Part shown: in pieces, positions 51,174 through 59,049 of the stretch
Layout of the letters: each line of letters begins with the position of its first letter
Position numbering within the stretch: the stretch's first letter is position 1
Assembly (NCBI RefSeq): GCF_002091755.1
Contig: NZ_BDAI01000001.1
Span: 62,001 to 126,000, forward strand
Origin: Pseudomonas nitroreducens NBRC 12694
GTDB lineage: Bacteria > Pseudomonadota > Gammaproteobacteria > Pseudomonadales > Pseudomonadaceae
Reading direction: 5' to 3'
DNA length: 64,000 nt
Position numbers and translations under genes: made by a program
The notes under the pieces: model-generated
The model's database searches: none
The model's input: only the letters and a program-made list of their open reading frames with translations
Told to the model about the DNA's origin: nothing

Positions 51174-51278
51174 GTAATTAACAAATGCTAATTCAGTATT
51201 TCTGGTTCTAACAGAATCAACGCTAGGCTAGCTCCAACTCACCACTAACGGCTTGTCCCAAAGCCTTCTGGAGCCGCC
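51174..51278 (+). promoter_or_regulatory. AT-rich promoter region upstream of the 53-aa ORF
   Basis: This 105-bp gap is AT-rich against its neighbours. TTCTG (51200-51204) and CAGAA (51212-51216) form a small inverted repeat that could be an XRE operator. Confidence 0.35.
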
Positions 51279-51440
51279 ATGGACCGCACCGACAACATCA
51301 TCGACCTCGCCCGCCACCGCACGCGCCGTCAGGCACGCCGCCAGGCCGAGCTGATGTGGATGCTGTATGCCCAACGGGCCGGCTACGACGCCTTGCAGAT
51401 CGTCCAGCAGAGCCGCGACAGCGGCCGCCGCGAGGCCTGA
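51279..51440 (+). CDS. Small basic protein (53 aa) upstream of an XRE-cupin regulator
   Basis: A 53-aa ORF (MDRTDNIIDLARHRTRRQAR..., ending QQSRDSGRREA) starts 5 bp after GGAG. The gene is too short to be found in a long-ORF search. It is rich in Arg and Gln and has no Cys. Its stop is 2 bp before the GTG of the regulator, so the pair should be co-translated. I do not know its function; similar short ORFs are sometimes found ahead of cupin regulators. It might also be a leader peptide. Confidence 0.65.
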   Translation: MDRTDNIIDLARHRTRRQARRQAELMWMLYAQRAGYDALQIVQQSRDSGRREA

Positions 51441-51442
51441 TC

Positions 51443-52072
51443 GTGGGCCTGTCGCTTTCCACGGAGCTGCCGGCCGTGGAGTTCGACGCCACGCCCGGCA
51501 CCACCGAAGACCCCATCGGCGAGCGGGTCGCCAGCAACCTGCTGCGCCTGCGCGCCAAGCGCAACCTCTCCCTCGATGGTCTGGCCCGCCTTTGCGGCGT
51601 GAGCCGCACCATGCTCGCGCAGATCGAGTCCGGCCGCAGCGTCCCGTCGATCAAGGTACTGTGCAAGATCGCCCAGGGCCTGAAAGTCTCGGTTGCCGCC
51701 TTCCTCGACGACCGCGCCTTCGACGGCGTGGCCGTGCTGCCCGCGCGCGACAGCAAACGCCTGGTCAGCGGCGACGGCGCCTTCGTCAGCCGCGCGCTGT
51801 TCCCCTTCGACGTCTCGCGCCAGGTGGAATTCTACGAACTGCGCCTCAAGGGCCTGGCCATCGAACACTCCACCGGCCATGCGCCGGGCACCCAGGAAAA
51901 CCTGGTAGTCGCCCAGGGCGTGCTGGAAATCAGCGTCAACGAAGAACGCTTCCTCCTCGGCACCGGCGACTCCATCCTGTTCTACGCCGACCAGCCGCAC
52001 AGCTACCGGAATCCGGCGGATAGCGAGGCCGTCGCCTACCTCGTCACCACCTACGCCGAACGGCTGGACTGA
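51443..52072 (+). CDS. XRE-family regulator with C-terminal cupin domain
   Basis: 209 aa from a GTG at 51443 with a GAGG site; a longer reading from 51356 overlaps the 53-aa ORF in another frame. The HTH (VASNLLRLRAKRNLSLDGLARLCGVSRTMLAQIESGRSVPSIKVL) is followed by a cupin (FYELRLKGLAIEHSTGHAPGTQENLVV...ILFYADQPHSYRNP). Members often repress polyamine, amino-acid or sulfur genes and bind a ligand or metal in the cupin. A terminator follows. Confidence 0.9.
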   Translation: MGLSLSTELPAVEFDATPGTTEDPIGERVASNLLRLRAKRNLSLDGLARLCGVSRTMLAQIESGRSVPSIKVLCKIAQGLKVSVAAFLDDRAFDGVAVLPARDSKRLVSGDGAFVSRALFPFDVSRQVEFYELRLKGLAIEHSTGHAPGTQENLVVAQGVLEISVNEERFLLGTGDSILFYADQPHSYRNPADSEAVAYLVTTYAERLD

Positions 52073-52090
52073 TTCGCCAGGCAAAAGCAA

Positions 52091-52119
52091 AAGGCCCGGC
52101 GGACAACCCGCCGGGCCTT
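52091..52119. terminator. Strong bidirectional terminator
   Basis: AAGGCCCGGCGG-ACAAC-CCGCCGGGCCTT forms a perfect 12-bp stem with A/T flanks, between the convergent XRE gene and the Met-rich gene. Confidence 0.9.
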
Positions 52120-52139
52120 TCTCATTCAGCGCCCCGCAA

Positions 52140-52655
52140 TCAGCAGGTGCAGCACATCATCGGCATGCCGTTGCAGCTCATCATCATCGGCATGCCGCAC
52201 TCCATCATCTTGTTCATCAGCATGCAGCAGTTCTTCAGCATGTCCATGCTCATGCCCTGCATCGGCATCATCTTGCACATCATCATGTCGCCCTGCATGG
52301 AGCACTCCATCATGCACTTCATGGTCGGCATGCCCACGTTCATGCCCATCATCGGCATGGACATCATCGGGTTCATCATGCCCATCATCGGCATCATGGC
52401 CATGGCGGGCTGGGACATGCCCATCATCATCAGGTTGCCGCAGTGCATCATCATCGGCATGCCGCAGTTCATCATCATCGCCATCATCTCGGCGCTGTTG
52501 CGGAACATGGCCATTTCCATGCCCATGGCAGGCTTCATCTTGCACATCATGCCGTCATCGAGCATCTCGCACTCCATGGTCGCCATCATCATCGGCATGC
52601 CCATCATCGGCATCATGGCGTTGGTGTTCATCGGCATCTGCATGGCGTTCATCAT
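52140..52655 (-). CDS. Methionine/cysteine-rich duplicated protein, probable soft-metal (Cu/Ag) binder
   Basis: 171 aa, 73 of them Met (43%) and 14 Cys. An AGGGAG site sits 7 bp before the ATG, and the convergent terminator follows. Residues 27-74 and 116-163 are diverged copies of one unit of the form MMEC-x-M-x2-GMMCKM-x2-x-GM-x-M-x9-CGMPMMM-x-C-x-G, so the gene arose by internal duplication. Met and Cys are ligands for Cu(I) and Ag(I), so metal storage or buffering is a likely role. There is no signal peptide, so a cytoplasmic place is expected. I know of no characterised protein with this make-up. Confidence 0.75.
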   Translation of the reverse strand: MMNAMQMPMNTNAMMPMMGMPMMMATMECEMLDDGMMCKMKPAMGMEMAMFRNSAEMMAMMMNCGMPMMMHCGNLMMMGMSQPAMAMMPMMGMMNPMMSMPMMGMNVGMPTMKCMMECSMQGDMMMCKMMPMQGMSMDMLKNCCMLMNKMMECGMPMMMSCNGMPMMCCTC

Positions 52656-53093
52656 GGTGGAGCTCCCTGAATCGATTGGAATGAAGTGCTGCGAATGGGG
52701 CCGATTCTAGAAAGGCGCGGCGACGGGACAAGATGGCGGGGAAACGGAGGTTTCTGGCGTGCTTTCTCGCGGTTCTGGTTCGATGATGGCGGCGGTGTTC
52801 GTCATGGTTTCAATTTCGACGTTTTAACGACTTTAAAAGAATCCTCGACGCGCATTTCAGCAACATGGATATCCCCTCCAGTGCTTAGCAAAGAACCGTA
52901 GTGAATATTGAATCTAACCAGCTCGCAAAAACTTCGCTTCGGACGGCTATCCGCGTCCTAGAGCGCTTCCATGGCAACTCATGAGTCTCAAATTCCGGCA
53001 TATGAGAATGCGTTTTTAATATTTAAGGAAATAACAGACGAGCTTCTATAGTGGCGGTTTGATCCAACTGTCATCCCATCGCAAGGAAGTCCC
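52656..53093 (+). other. 438-bp intergenic region, lower G+C
   Basis: The part from about 52790 to 53090 is distinctly AT-rich, with TTTAACGACTTTAAAAG and TTTTTAATATTTAAGG tracts. No ORF with coding character is visible. It must carry the Met-rich gene's promoter on the minus strand and the DUF3574 lipoprotein promoter on the plus strand. It might harbour a small RNA, but no terminator-like hairpin was seen. Confidence 0.45.
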
Positions 53094-53552
53094 ATGCTCC
53101 GCCACCTGCTCGCCGCCAGCCTCGCCCTGGCGCTGTTCGGCTGCGCCACCCCACCCGCTCCTTCCGTCCATACCACCAACCCTTCCACCTCCACACTGCA
53201 GGGCGACCCCACGCGGCCGGCGCAGGCGCAGTGGCTGCGCACCGAGTTGTATTTCGCGCTGGGCCAGGAGGACGGCAAGGAGAAGATCAGCGAGCAGCGC
53301 TGGCGGCAGTTCCTCGACCAGGAGGTGACGCCGCGCTTCCCGGACGGCTTCACCGCCTATGACGCCTACGGCCAGTGGCGTGACCATGGCGCGCCGGCGC
53401 CGGAGCGCTTGAGCACCAAGGTGATCGTGATCCTGCATGAAGACAGCGCGGCGCGCGGCCAGGACATCGAGGCGATCCGCCTGGCGTGGAAGCGCATCAC
53501 CGGCGACCTTTCCGTGCTGCGCCTGTCGCAACCGGCTCAGGTGTCCTTCTGA
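53094..53552 (+). CDS. DUF3574 lipoprotein
   Basis: 152 aa with a lipoprotein signal (LLAASLALALFGCATP, LFGC lipobox, Cys about 17). The core WLRTELYFALGQ...WRQFLDQEVTPRFPDGFTAYDAYGQWRD is DUF3574. The stop overlaps the speE start by 1 nt (TGATG), so the two are translationally coupled. A second DUF3574 gene lies on the other side of speE on the minus strand. The function of this family is unknown. Confidence 0.88.
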   Translation: MLRHLLAASLALALFGCATPPAPSVHTTNPSTSTLQGDPTRPAQAQWLRTELYFALGQEDGKEKISEQRWRQFLDQEVTPRFPDGFTAYDAYGQWRDHGAPAPERLSTKVIVILHEDSAARGQDIEAIRLAWKRITGDLSVLRLSQPAQVSF

Positions 53553-54418
53553 TGAGCGAATTCCGCGAAACGCTGTACGAGGGTTACGCGCAGGCGCTGA
53601 GCGTCGATGAGCCGATCTACCAGGGCAACACTGGCCAACAGGCCGTGCAGGTATTCCGCAATCGACTCTTCGGCCGCGTGCTGACGCTGGATGGCGTGGT
53701 GCAGACCACAGAGGCCGACGAGTTCGTCTACCACGAGATGCTCGCCCATGTGCCGATCCTCGCCCATGGCGCAGTGCGCCGCGTGCTGGTGATCGGCGTG
53801 GGCGATGGCGGGATCCTGCGGGAGATCGTGCGGCATGCCGGCATCGAGGAAATCGTCGCGGTGGAGATCGACCCGCAGGTGGTCGAACTGTGCCGCGAGC
53901 TGCTGCCGAATCATTCGGCCGGTGCGCTGGACGACCCGCGCCTGCGATTGATCTACGCCGACGGCCTGGACTACCTCGCGCAGAGCCGGGAGAGTTTCGA
54001 CCTGATCCTCTGCGATTCGACTGATCCGGGCGGCCCCGCGGCGAGCCTGTTCACCTCGGCGTTCTACCGCAACTGCCAGCAACGCCTCGGCGCCAGCGGC
54101 ATCCTTGCCACGCAGAATGGCGTGCCCTTCCTCCAGCCCGAAGAGCTGGGCGGCACGGCGCGGAGGCTGGCGGACAACTTCGCCGACTGGGGTTTCTTCC
54201 ATGCCGCGGTGCCGACCTACATCGGCGGCAGCATGGCCTTCGGCTGGGCGTCGAACAGCGAGAAGGTCCGCCGCACCGACCTGGAAACCCTGCGCCAGCG
54301 CTTTGCGAAAAGCGGCCTGGTGACCCGCTACTACACCCCCGAGGTACACCAGGCGGCATTCGCCCTGCCGCGCTACATGCTCGACCTGATCGAGGCCGGG
54401 CTTCAGCGCGACAGCTGA
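53552..54418 (+). CDS. speE: Spermidine synthase (polyamine aminopropyltransferase)
   Basis: 288 aa from an ATG overlapping the previous stop. SpeE motifs are visible: VVQTTEADEFVYHEMLAHVPILAHG, VLVIGVGDGGILREIVRH (decarboxy-SAM site), VAVEIDPQVVELC and LILCDSTDPGGPAASLFTSAFYRN. It transfers aminopropyl to putrescine. No speD is next to it. A single spermidine synthase is expected, but some Pseudomonas have more than one copy. Its last 16 bp overlap the convergent DUF3574 gene. Confidence 0.93.
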   Translation: MSEFRETLYEGYAQALSVDEPIYQGNTGQQAVQVFRNRLFGRVLTLDGVVQTTEADEFVYHEMLAHVPILAHGAVRRVLVIGVGDGGILREIVRHAGIEEIVAVEIDPQVVELCRELLPNHSAGALDDPRLRLIYADGLDYLAQSRESFDLILCDSTDPGGPAASLFTSAFYRNCQQRLGASGILATQNGVPFLQPEELGGTARRLADNFADWGFFHAAVPTYIGGSMAFGWASNSEKVRRTDLETLRQRFAKSGLVTRYYTPEVHQAAFALPRYMLDLIEAGLQRDS

Positions 54419-54861
54419 GGGTTGTCCAGGCGCTGCGGCGTCCAGTCCGGGTCGCGGGCGCGCACCGGGCTGCTGACCTGCAGCACCGCGGTGCCGAAGC
54501 GCTGCCTGAAGTCGGCACCGATCTGCGCCAGGGCCTGGCGGGTGTAGGGGTTGTCGGCGTGGATGAGGATCAGCATCCGCGACGGCAGCTTCTCCGGCCC
54601 GCCGCTGGGGCCGCGCCACTGGCCGTGCAGGTCGAGCCAGCTGAGGCCATCGGGGAAACGCGGCGTCACCTCGCGGGCGAGGAAATCCTCCCACTGCGAC
54701 AGTTCCACCGCCTCCAGGTACAGCTCGGTGCGCAGCATGCGCCGGCCGCTGGCTTCGCCACCGCTGGCGCTATTGGCTGCCGGCTCGTTCAGCCACAGAC
54801 CGATCAACGCCGCCAGCAGCACGACGATGGCGCCATTGCGCCACAAACGTTTCCTGCGCAT
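54403..54861 (-). CDS. Second DUF3574 protein, signal-anchored
   Basis: 152 aa from the ATG at 54861, one base shared with the permease stop (TGATG). The longer in-frame reading upstream is antisense to the permease and was rejected. An N-terminal helix (NGAIVVLLAALIGLWLNEP) anchors or exports the protein. The core MLRTELYLEAVELSQWEDFLAREVTPRFPDGLSWLDLHGQWRG matches the DUF3574 of the lipoprotein upstream of speE. Coupling to the permease is likely. Confidence 0.85.
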   Translation of the reverse strand: MRRKRLWRNGAIVVLLAALIGLWLNEPAANSASGGEASGRRMLRTELYLEAVELSQWEDFLAREVTPRFPDGLSWLDLHGQWRGPSGGPEKLPSRMLILIHADNPYTRQALAQIGADFRQRFGTAVLQVSSPVRARDPDWTPQRLDNPQLSR

Positions 54862-56237
54862 CAGGCGCCCTCCTCCTGCCAGTTGGCAGACGACGCCGTG
54901 CGCGAACGCAGCAGCAGTTGCAGCACCGCGCCCAGCGCCAGTACCCCCACGCCGAGCAGCGCGCCCCAGCCGACAAAGGCGACGCTGGAATACAGCATGT
55001 ACAGGCACACCGCGAGGAAGCCCAGCGGCAGCCACGGGTAGAGCGGCACCCGGATCGGCCGGGGCACTTCCGGGTGACGGCGGCGCAGGACGATCAGCGC
55101 CACGCTGCTCAGACTGAGGAACAGCCAGTACACCGGTGTCATGTACTCCACCATGGTGTTGAAGCCGTGGCCGCTCCAGCCGCCGACCGCGATCAGCAGC
55201 AGCGCCACCAGCCCCTCGGCCAGCAGTGCGGCGCGCGGTACGCCGTGGCGCACGTCCCAGCGGCCGAGCACGCGCAGCGCCGGCACATCGCTGGCGGCGG
55301 CGTAGGTGGTGCGGCTGCCGACGATCAACGTGGAGTTGATGCTGGCGACGGCGGACACCACCACCACTGCCATGATCAGGCCGATACCCGGCGCGCCGAA
55401 GGCCAGCCCGAGCAGCTCCAGCGCCGGCGCACCGCTGGCGGCGAGGCCATCGAAACCCAGGCCGCGAATGAACGCCCAGTTCAGCGCCAGATAGATCAGC
55501 AGCAGGGCCGCCAGCGCGCCGAGCATGGCAGTGAAGATGCCGCGGCGGTTGTCGCGCAGTTCTGCCGACAGCGTGGCCGCATCGCTCCAGCCACCGAAGG
55601 CGAGGAAGACGTAGATCAGCGCGGCGGAGAACCCGGCGACACCAACCTGCTCCGGCTCCACAGGCGCCACGGGTGACGGAACGAAGCCGCGCCACTGCAG
55701 CCACAGGCCGGCGCCGACGATCCCCAGGAAGCCGGCAGCGACCAGCACCACCAGGCCGGCCTGGGTGCCGAAGCTCACCCGCCAGCCGATGAGATTCAAC
55801 GCCACCAGCGCGGCGACCAATCCACCGGCCAACAGCACGTTGCCCAGTTGCCCGAGGCCGAGCAAGGCGCTGAAGTGATCGGCGAAGAGGAACGCCATCA
55901 GCGCGATCCAGCCGGTATGCAGGATGGCGAAGCGCGACCAGGCGAACAGGAAGCCCACCCGCTGGCCGTAGGCGCGTTCAAGGAAGTGGTAGTCGCCACC
56001 GGGATGGGCGAAGGCCGAGGCCATCTCCACGTAGCACAGGGCGCCGACCATCGACAGCAGGCCGCCGAGAATCCACACCAGATAGAAGTGCTCCTGGCCG
56101 ACGTTGAGCGCCACGGTGGGCGCGGTCTTGAGGATGTCGCTGGTGATCACCATGCCCAGCGTCAGCAGCAGCGCGTGGGCGGCGCCCAGGTGCCGGCGCG
56201 GGCCGGCTGGCTTGTCAGCGGCGAAGTTGTCAGCCAT
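54861..56237 (-). CDS. APC-superfamily amino-acid permease
   Basis: 458 aa from the ATG at 56237, after CCGGAGCC. About 12 helices are visible, with LLTLGMVITSDILKTAPTVALNVG at the start and a mid-protein FGGWSDAATLSAELRDNRRGIFTAML loop. The family imports amino acids or polyamines. It lies between a TonB receptor and a DUF3574 gene, with 60 bp to the receptor's stop, so the three are probably one transcript. A TonB receptor and an APC permease in series suggest uptake of one amino-compound. Confidence 0.87.
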   Translation of the reverse strand: MADNFAADKPAGPRRHLGAAHALLLTLGMVITSDILKTAPTVALNVGQEHFYLVWILGGLLSMVGALCYVEMASAFAHPGGDYHFLERAYGQRVGFLFAWSRFAILHTGWIALMAFLFADHFSALLGLGQLGNVLLAGGLVAALVALNLIGWRVSFGTQAGLVVLVAAGFLGIVGAGLWLQWRGFVPSPVAPVEPEQVGVAGFSAALIYVFLAFGGWSDAATLSAELRDNRRGIFTAMLGALAALLLIYLALNWAFIRGLGFDGLAASGAPALELLGLAFGAPGIGLIMAVVVVSAVASINSTLIVGSRTTYAAASDVPALRVLGRWDVRHGVPRAALLAEGLVALLLIAVGGWSGHGFNTMVEYMTPVYWLFLSLSSVALIVLRRRHPEVPRPIRVPLYPWLPLGFLAVCLYMLYSSVAFVGWGALLGVGVLALGAVLQLLLRSRTASSANWQEEGA

Positions 56238-56297
56238 GAATCGGCTCCGGAAGTAGTAAGGGCCGCGATGCGGCCCCTGGATTTTCAACAGCGCAGA

Positions 56298-58679
56298 TCA
56301 GAACGAATAGCTCGCGCGGGCGTAGTAGTACGCGCCGTTGGAGCCGATCGGCGAGAGCACGTCGTACGGCAGGTTGCCGCCATAGTTGATCTCCGAGCTG
56401 GAGCGCTCCGGGTAGTTGTCGGTGAGGTTGTTGCCGCCCACCGCCAGGCTGAACTGCGGGGTGAACTTGTAGGCCACCTCGGCATCCAGCTGCCACACCG
56501 CGCCGTAGGTCTGCTCCGGGTGGTAACCATCGCCGAAGTCGAACACGCGAGTGGTCTCGCCCTGCCGCGTCAGGCGGCCGAGCAGGTTCCACTGCGCATC
56601 GCTCCAGGTGGTGGTGAGGATGAAGCGATCCCGGGGCGCGGCGTCGGTCAGGGTGTTGCGTTCCTCCACGCCCACCAGTGCGTCCTCGCCGATACCCAGG
56701 TTGGAGAGCTGCTGCGGAGTGGCCTTGGTGCTGCGCACCTTGGTGTGGTTGTAGGTGTATGCGGTGGTCACGCCCAGCTGGCCGCCGACGAAGGGCTGGT
56801 GGTAGTTGAGTACCAGCTCGGCGCCATCGGTACGGGTGTCGGCGGCGTTGGTGAAGAAGTTCACGTCATGCACGCCGGCCACGCCGAAGTTGTCCTGGAT
56901 GAACTGCTCCATGGCATCGCTGCCGATGCGCTGGGACAGGGTGATGCGGTCGTCGACATCGATGCGGAACACGTCGAAGGACAGGTCGAAGCGCTCGTTG
57001 AGCTGCGCGGTCAGGCCCAGGCTGAAGTTCTTCGAGGTCTCCGGGTCGAGCTTCTCGGCGCCCAGCGCGCGGGCGATCGGGTCGTTCACCGAGAGCACGC
57101 GGATGTCGGTCAGCGTGCCGCCGTCGCCGAAGTTGCTGGTGGTGTTCTGGAAGCCGACCTGGGCCAGCGACGGCGCGCGGAAGTTGGTGGACGCCGCGCC
57201 GCGCAGGGCCAGCACCGGGGTCAACTGGTAGCGCCCGCTGAGCTTGCCGGTGAGCTTGCTGCCGGCGTCGTCGTAGCGCTCCCAGCGCGCAGCGGCATCG
57301 ACGAAGAACTGGTCGGTGAGGTCGCCCGACAGGTCGATGTAGGTGCCGAAGACGTTGCGGTCGATGTCCGACTCTTCGCTGGGACGCAGGCCCGCTGCGC
57401 CATCCGCCCCGACGCCGTAGTACGAGGCCGCGTCGCCGGCGGTGGTGATGTAGTTTTCGTAGCGGTACTCGCCACCGAGCGCGAGCACGAACGGCCGCCC
57501 GGCAAGGCTTAGCTCGCGGCTGAGGTCGAGGTTGGCGACGCTCTGGCGCAGTTCGTAGTCGCCGGTGTCGAAGCGGGTCGGCGTATCCTCGCCGAGCGAT
57601 GCGTTGAGCGTGCGCCGGGTCGAGGATTCGAAGCGGTTGCGGCCGTGGGTAACGCTGGCGTCGTAGTCCCAGGTATCGGCGAGCAGGCCCTTGTAGCCGA
57701 CTGTCGCGGACAGGTCGGTGTTGTCGCCCAGGGACTGCGGCAGGTAGCCGTTGGGGTAGATCTCCGGGTGCTCGTCCGGGTAGCGGTAGAACTCCGCGCC
57801 GGTGGTGTGGCGCTCGTTGTACAGGCCGAAGGAATAGAGCTTGCCGCTGCCCAGGGCGAGGTCGCCGTTGAACCAGGCGTTGACGTCACGCGCCAGGCCA
57901 TCACCCATCACGTAGTTGCGCTGGCCGGGGGTGTCGGCGAAGCCGTCGTAGCCGGCGCGGTTGGTCGGCTCGCGGTTGATGAACTCGGCGCCGCCACGGA
58001 TGAAGCCGTCTTCGCCCAGGCGGGTGCCGGCCTTGGCCGCGGTATAGGAGTTCTGCCCGTCGGTGGTGGTCTTGCCGATGGCGTCCTGGTGGGTGTGGTA
58101 GGCGCCGTAGCTGGTGGTTACCTCGCCGCCTTCGGGGGCATCGTCGAGGATGATGTTGATCACCCCGGCGATGGCGTCGGAGCCGTACTGCGCCCCGGCG
58201 CCGTCGCGCAGTACTTCGATGCGTTTGATGGCGCTGATGGGGATCGAGTTGAAGTCTACCGGCGCGGTGCCTCGGCCGATCTTCGAGGAGTCGTTGACCA
58301 GCGCCGAGGTGTGCTGGCGCTTGCCGTTGATCAGGACCAGCACCTGGTCCGGGCTCATGCCGCGCAACTGGGCGGCGCGCACGTGGTCGGCGCCACCGGA
58401 GTTGGACTGGCGCGGGAAGTTGAAGGACGGCAGCAGCGTCGCCAGGGCCTGGCCCAGTTCGCCGCCGACGGCGCCGGTCGATTGCAGGTCCTGCGCCGTG
58501 AGCACGTCCACCGGTACGGGGGAATCCAGCAGGGTGCGGTTGTTTCCGCGGGCGCCGGTGACCAGCACGGTCGCAAGCTTGGTGGTGGCCTCGGGGGTCG
58601 ACGAACTTTCGTCGGCATGCGCGGAGGCCTGGGCGATGACCGAGGCCACCGCAACGGCAATAAGGGAACGGGATAACAC
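56298..58679 (-). CDS. TonB-dependent receptor (CirA/large-plug type)
   Basis: 793 aa from a GTG at 58679 with CAGGAG. A signal peptide (LIAVAVASVIAQASAHAD) is followed by TonB-box-like ATVLVTGARG. The plug has MSPDQVLVLINGKRQHTSALVND and RIEVLRDGAGAQYGSDAIAGVINIIL. The barrel ends FYARASYSF-like (YYYARASYSF). It lies in a probable operon with an APC permease. There is no siderophore gene, so a nitrogenous ligand instead of iron is plausible but unproved. Confidence 0.92.
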   Translation of the reverse strand: MLSRSLIAVAVASVIAQASAHADESSSTPEATTKLATVLVTGARGNNRTLLDSPVPVDVLTAQDLQSTGAVGGELGQALATLLPSFNFPRQSNSGGADHVRAAQLRGMSPDQVLVLINGKRQHTSALVNDSSKIGRGTAPVDFNSIPISAIKRIEVLRDGAGAQYGSDAIAGVINIILDDAPEGGEVTTSYGAYHTHQDAIGKTTTDGQNSYTAAKAGTRLGEDGFIRGGAEFINREPTNRAGYDGFADTPGQRNYVMGDGLARDVNAWFNGDLALGSGKLYSFGLYNERHTTGAEFYRYPDEHPEIYPNGYLPQSLGDNTDLSATVGYKGLLADTWDYDASVTHGRNRFESSTRRTLNASLGEDTPTRFDTGDYELRQSVANLDLSRELSLAGRPFVLALGGEYRYENYITTAGDAASYYGVGADGAAGLRPSEESDIDRNVFGTYIDLSGDLTDQFFVDAAARWERYDDAGSKLTGKLSGRYQLTPVLALRGAASTNFRAPSLAQVGFQNTTSNFGDGGTLTDIRVLSVNDPIARALGAEKLDPETSKNFSLGLTAQLNERFDLSFDVFRIDVDDRITLSQRIGSDAMEQFIQDNFGVAGVHDVNFFTNAADTRTDGAELVLNYHQPFVGGQLGVTTAYTYNHTKVRSTKATPQQLSNLGIGEDALVGVEERNTLTDAAPRDRFILTTTWSDAQWNLLGRLTRQGETTRVFDFGDGYHPEQTYGAVWQLDAEVAYKFTPQFSLAVGGNNLTDNYPERSSSEINYGGNLPYDVLSPIGSNGAYYYARASYSF

Positions 58680-59049
58680 GCGAAATACTCCTGTCTCGCT
58701 TAAAGAGCGCCACTCGCCGTTGGCGGCGAGTCCGGAACTCCGCTGGTGTGTTTTTCTGATTGGCTCGAGCGGTTGGTGTCGGAAGTCCGGAAACCGCGAG
58801 CGACTGTTCCCCTCAGGTGGAAAAACAGTGCTCGGGAAAGCGCTCCAGGTGTCACGGCCGGTCTCTCTTCGTGATGAGCGAAAAGGCGCGGCTCTCGGTA
58901 TCGCGGGTCATCCCTGACCCGATGGGGAAGGCGTCATCCTAGCTAGTGGCAGAATGCTTTTAAACGAATAAAAAATGCTTTGGTTATAACTAGCTACCAT
59001 GTTCGCCAAGCAACATCGGCCGGTGTTGCGAGGGCAACAGTGCATGCCT
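58680..59049 (-). other. 370-bp intergenic region upstream of the TonB receptor
   Basis: It holds the leader of the receptor on the minus strand. Near 58950-58985 it is AT-rich (GCTTTTAAACGAATAAAAAATGC), a likely promoter. A short dyad CTCGCCGCCAACGGCGAG (minus strand, near 58714-58732) could form a hairpin in the leader. I compared it with S-box and THI-box patterns and saw no match. Confidence 0.4.

Noticed and set aside
52147..52710. Ile/Met-rich plus-strand ORF and a His-rich ORF (52443-52670) opposite the Met-rich gene
   Set aside because: Both follow mechanically from reverse-complementing ATG-rich codons (ATG gives CAT/His in one frame, ATC/Ile in another); neither has a ribosome-binding site.
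55848..57512. Plus-strand ORF of 554 codons
   Set aside because: Antisense to the APC permease and TonB receptor genes.
58680..59049. SAM (S-box) riboswitch in the TonB receptor leader
   Set aside because: A GAAGAGAGA stretch is reminiscent but the conserved S-box segments are absent.
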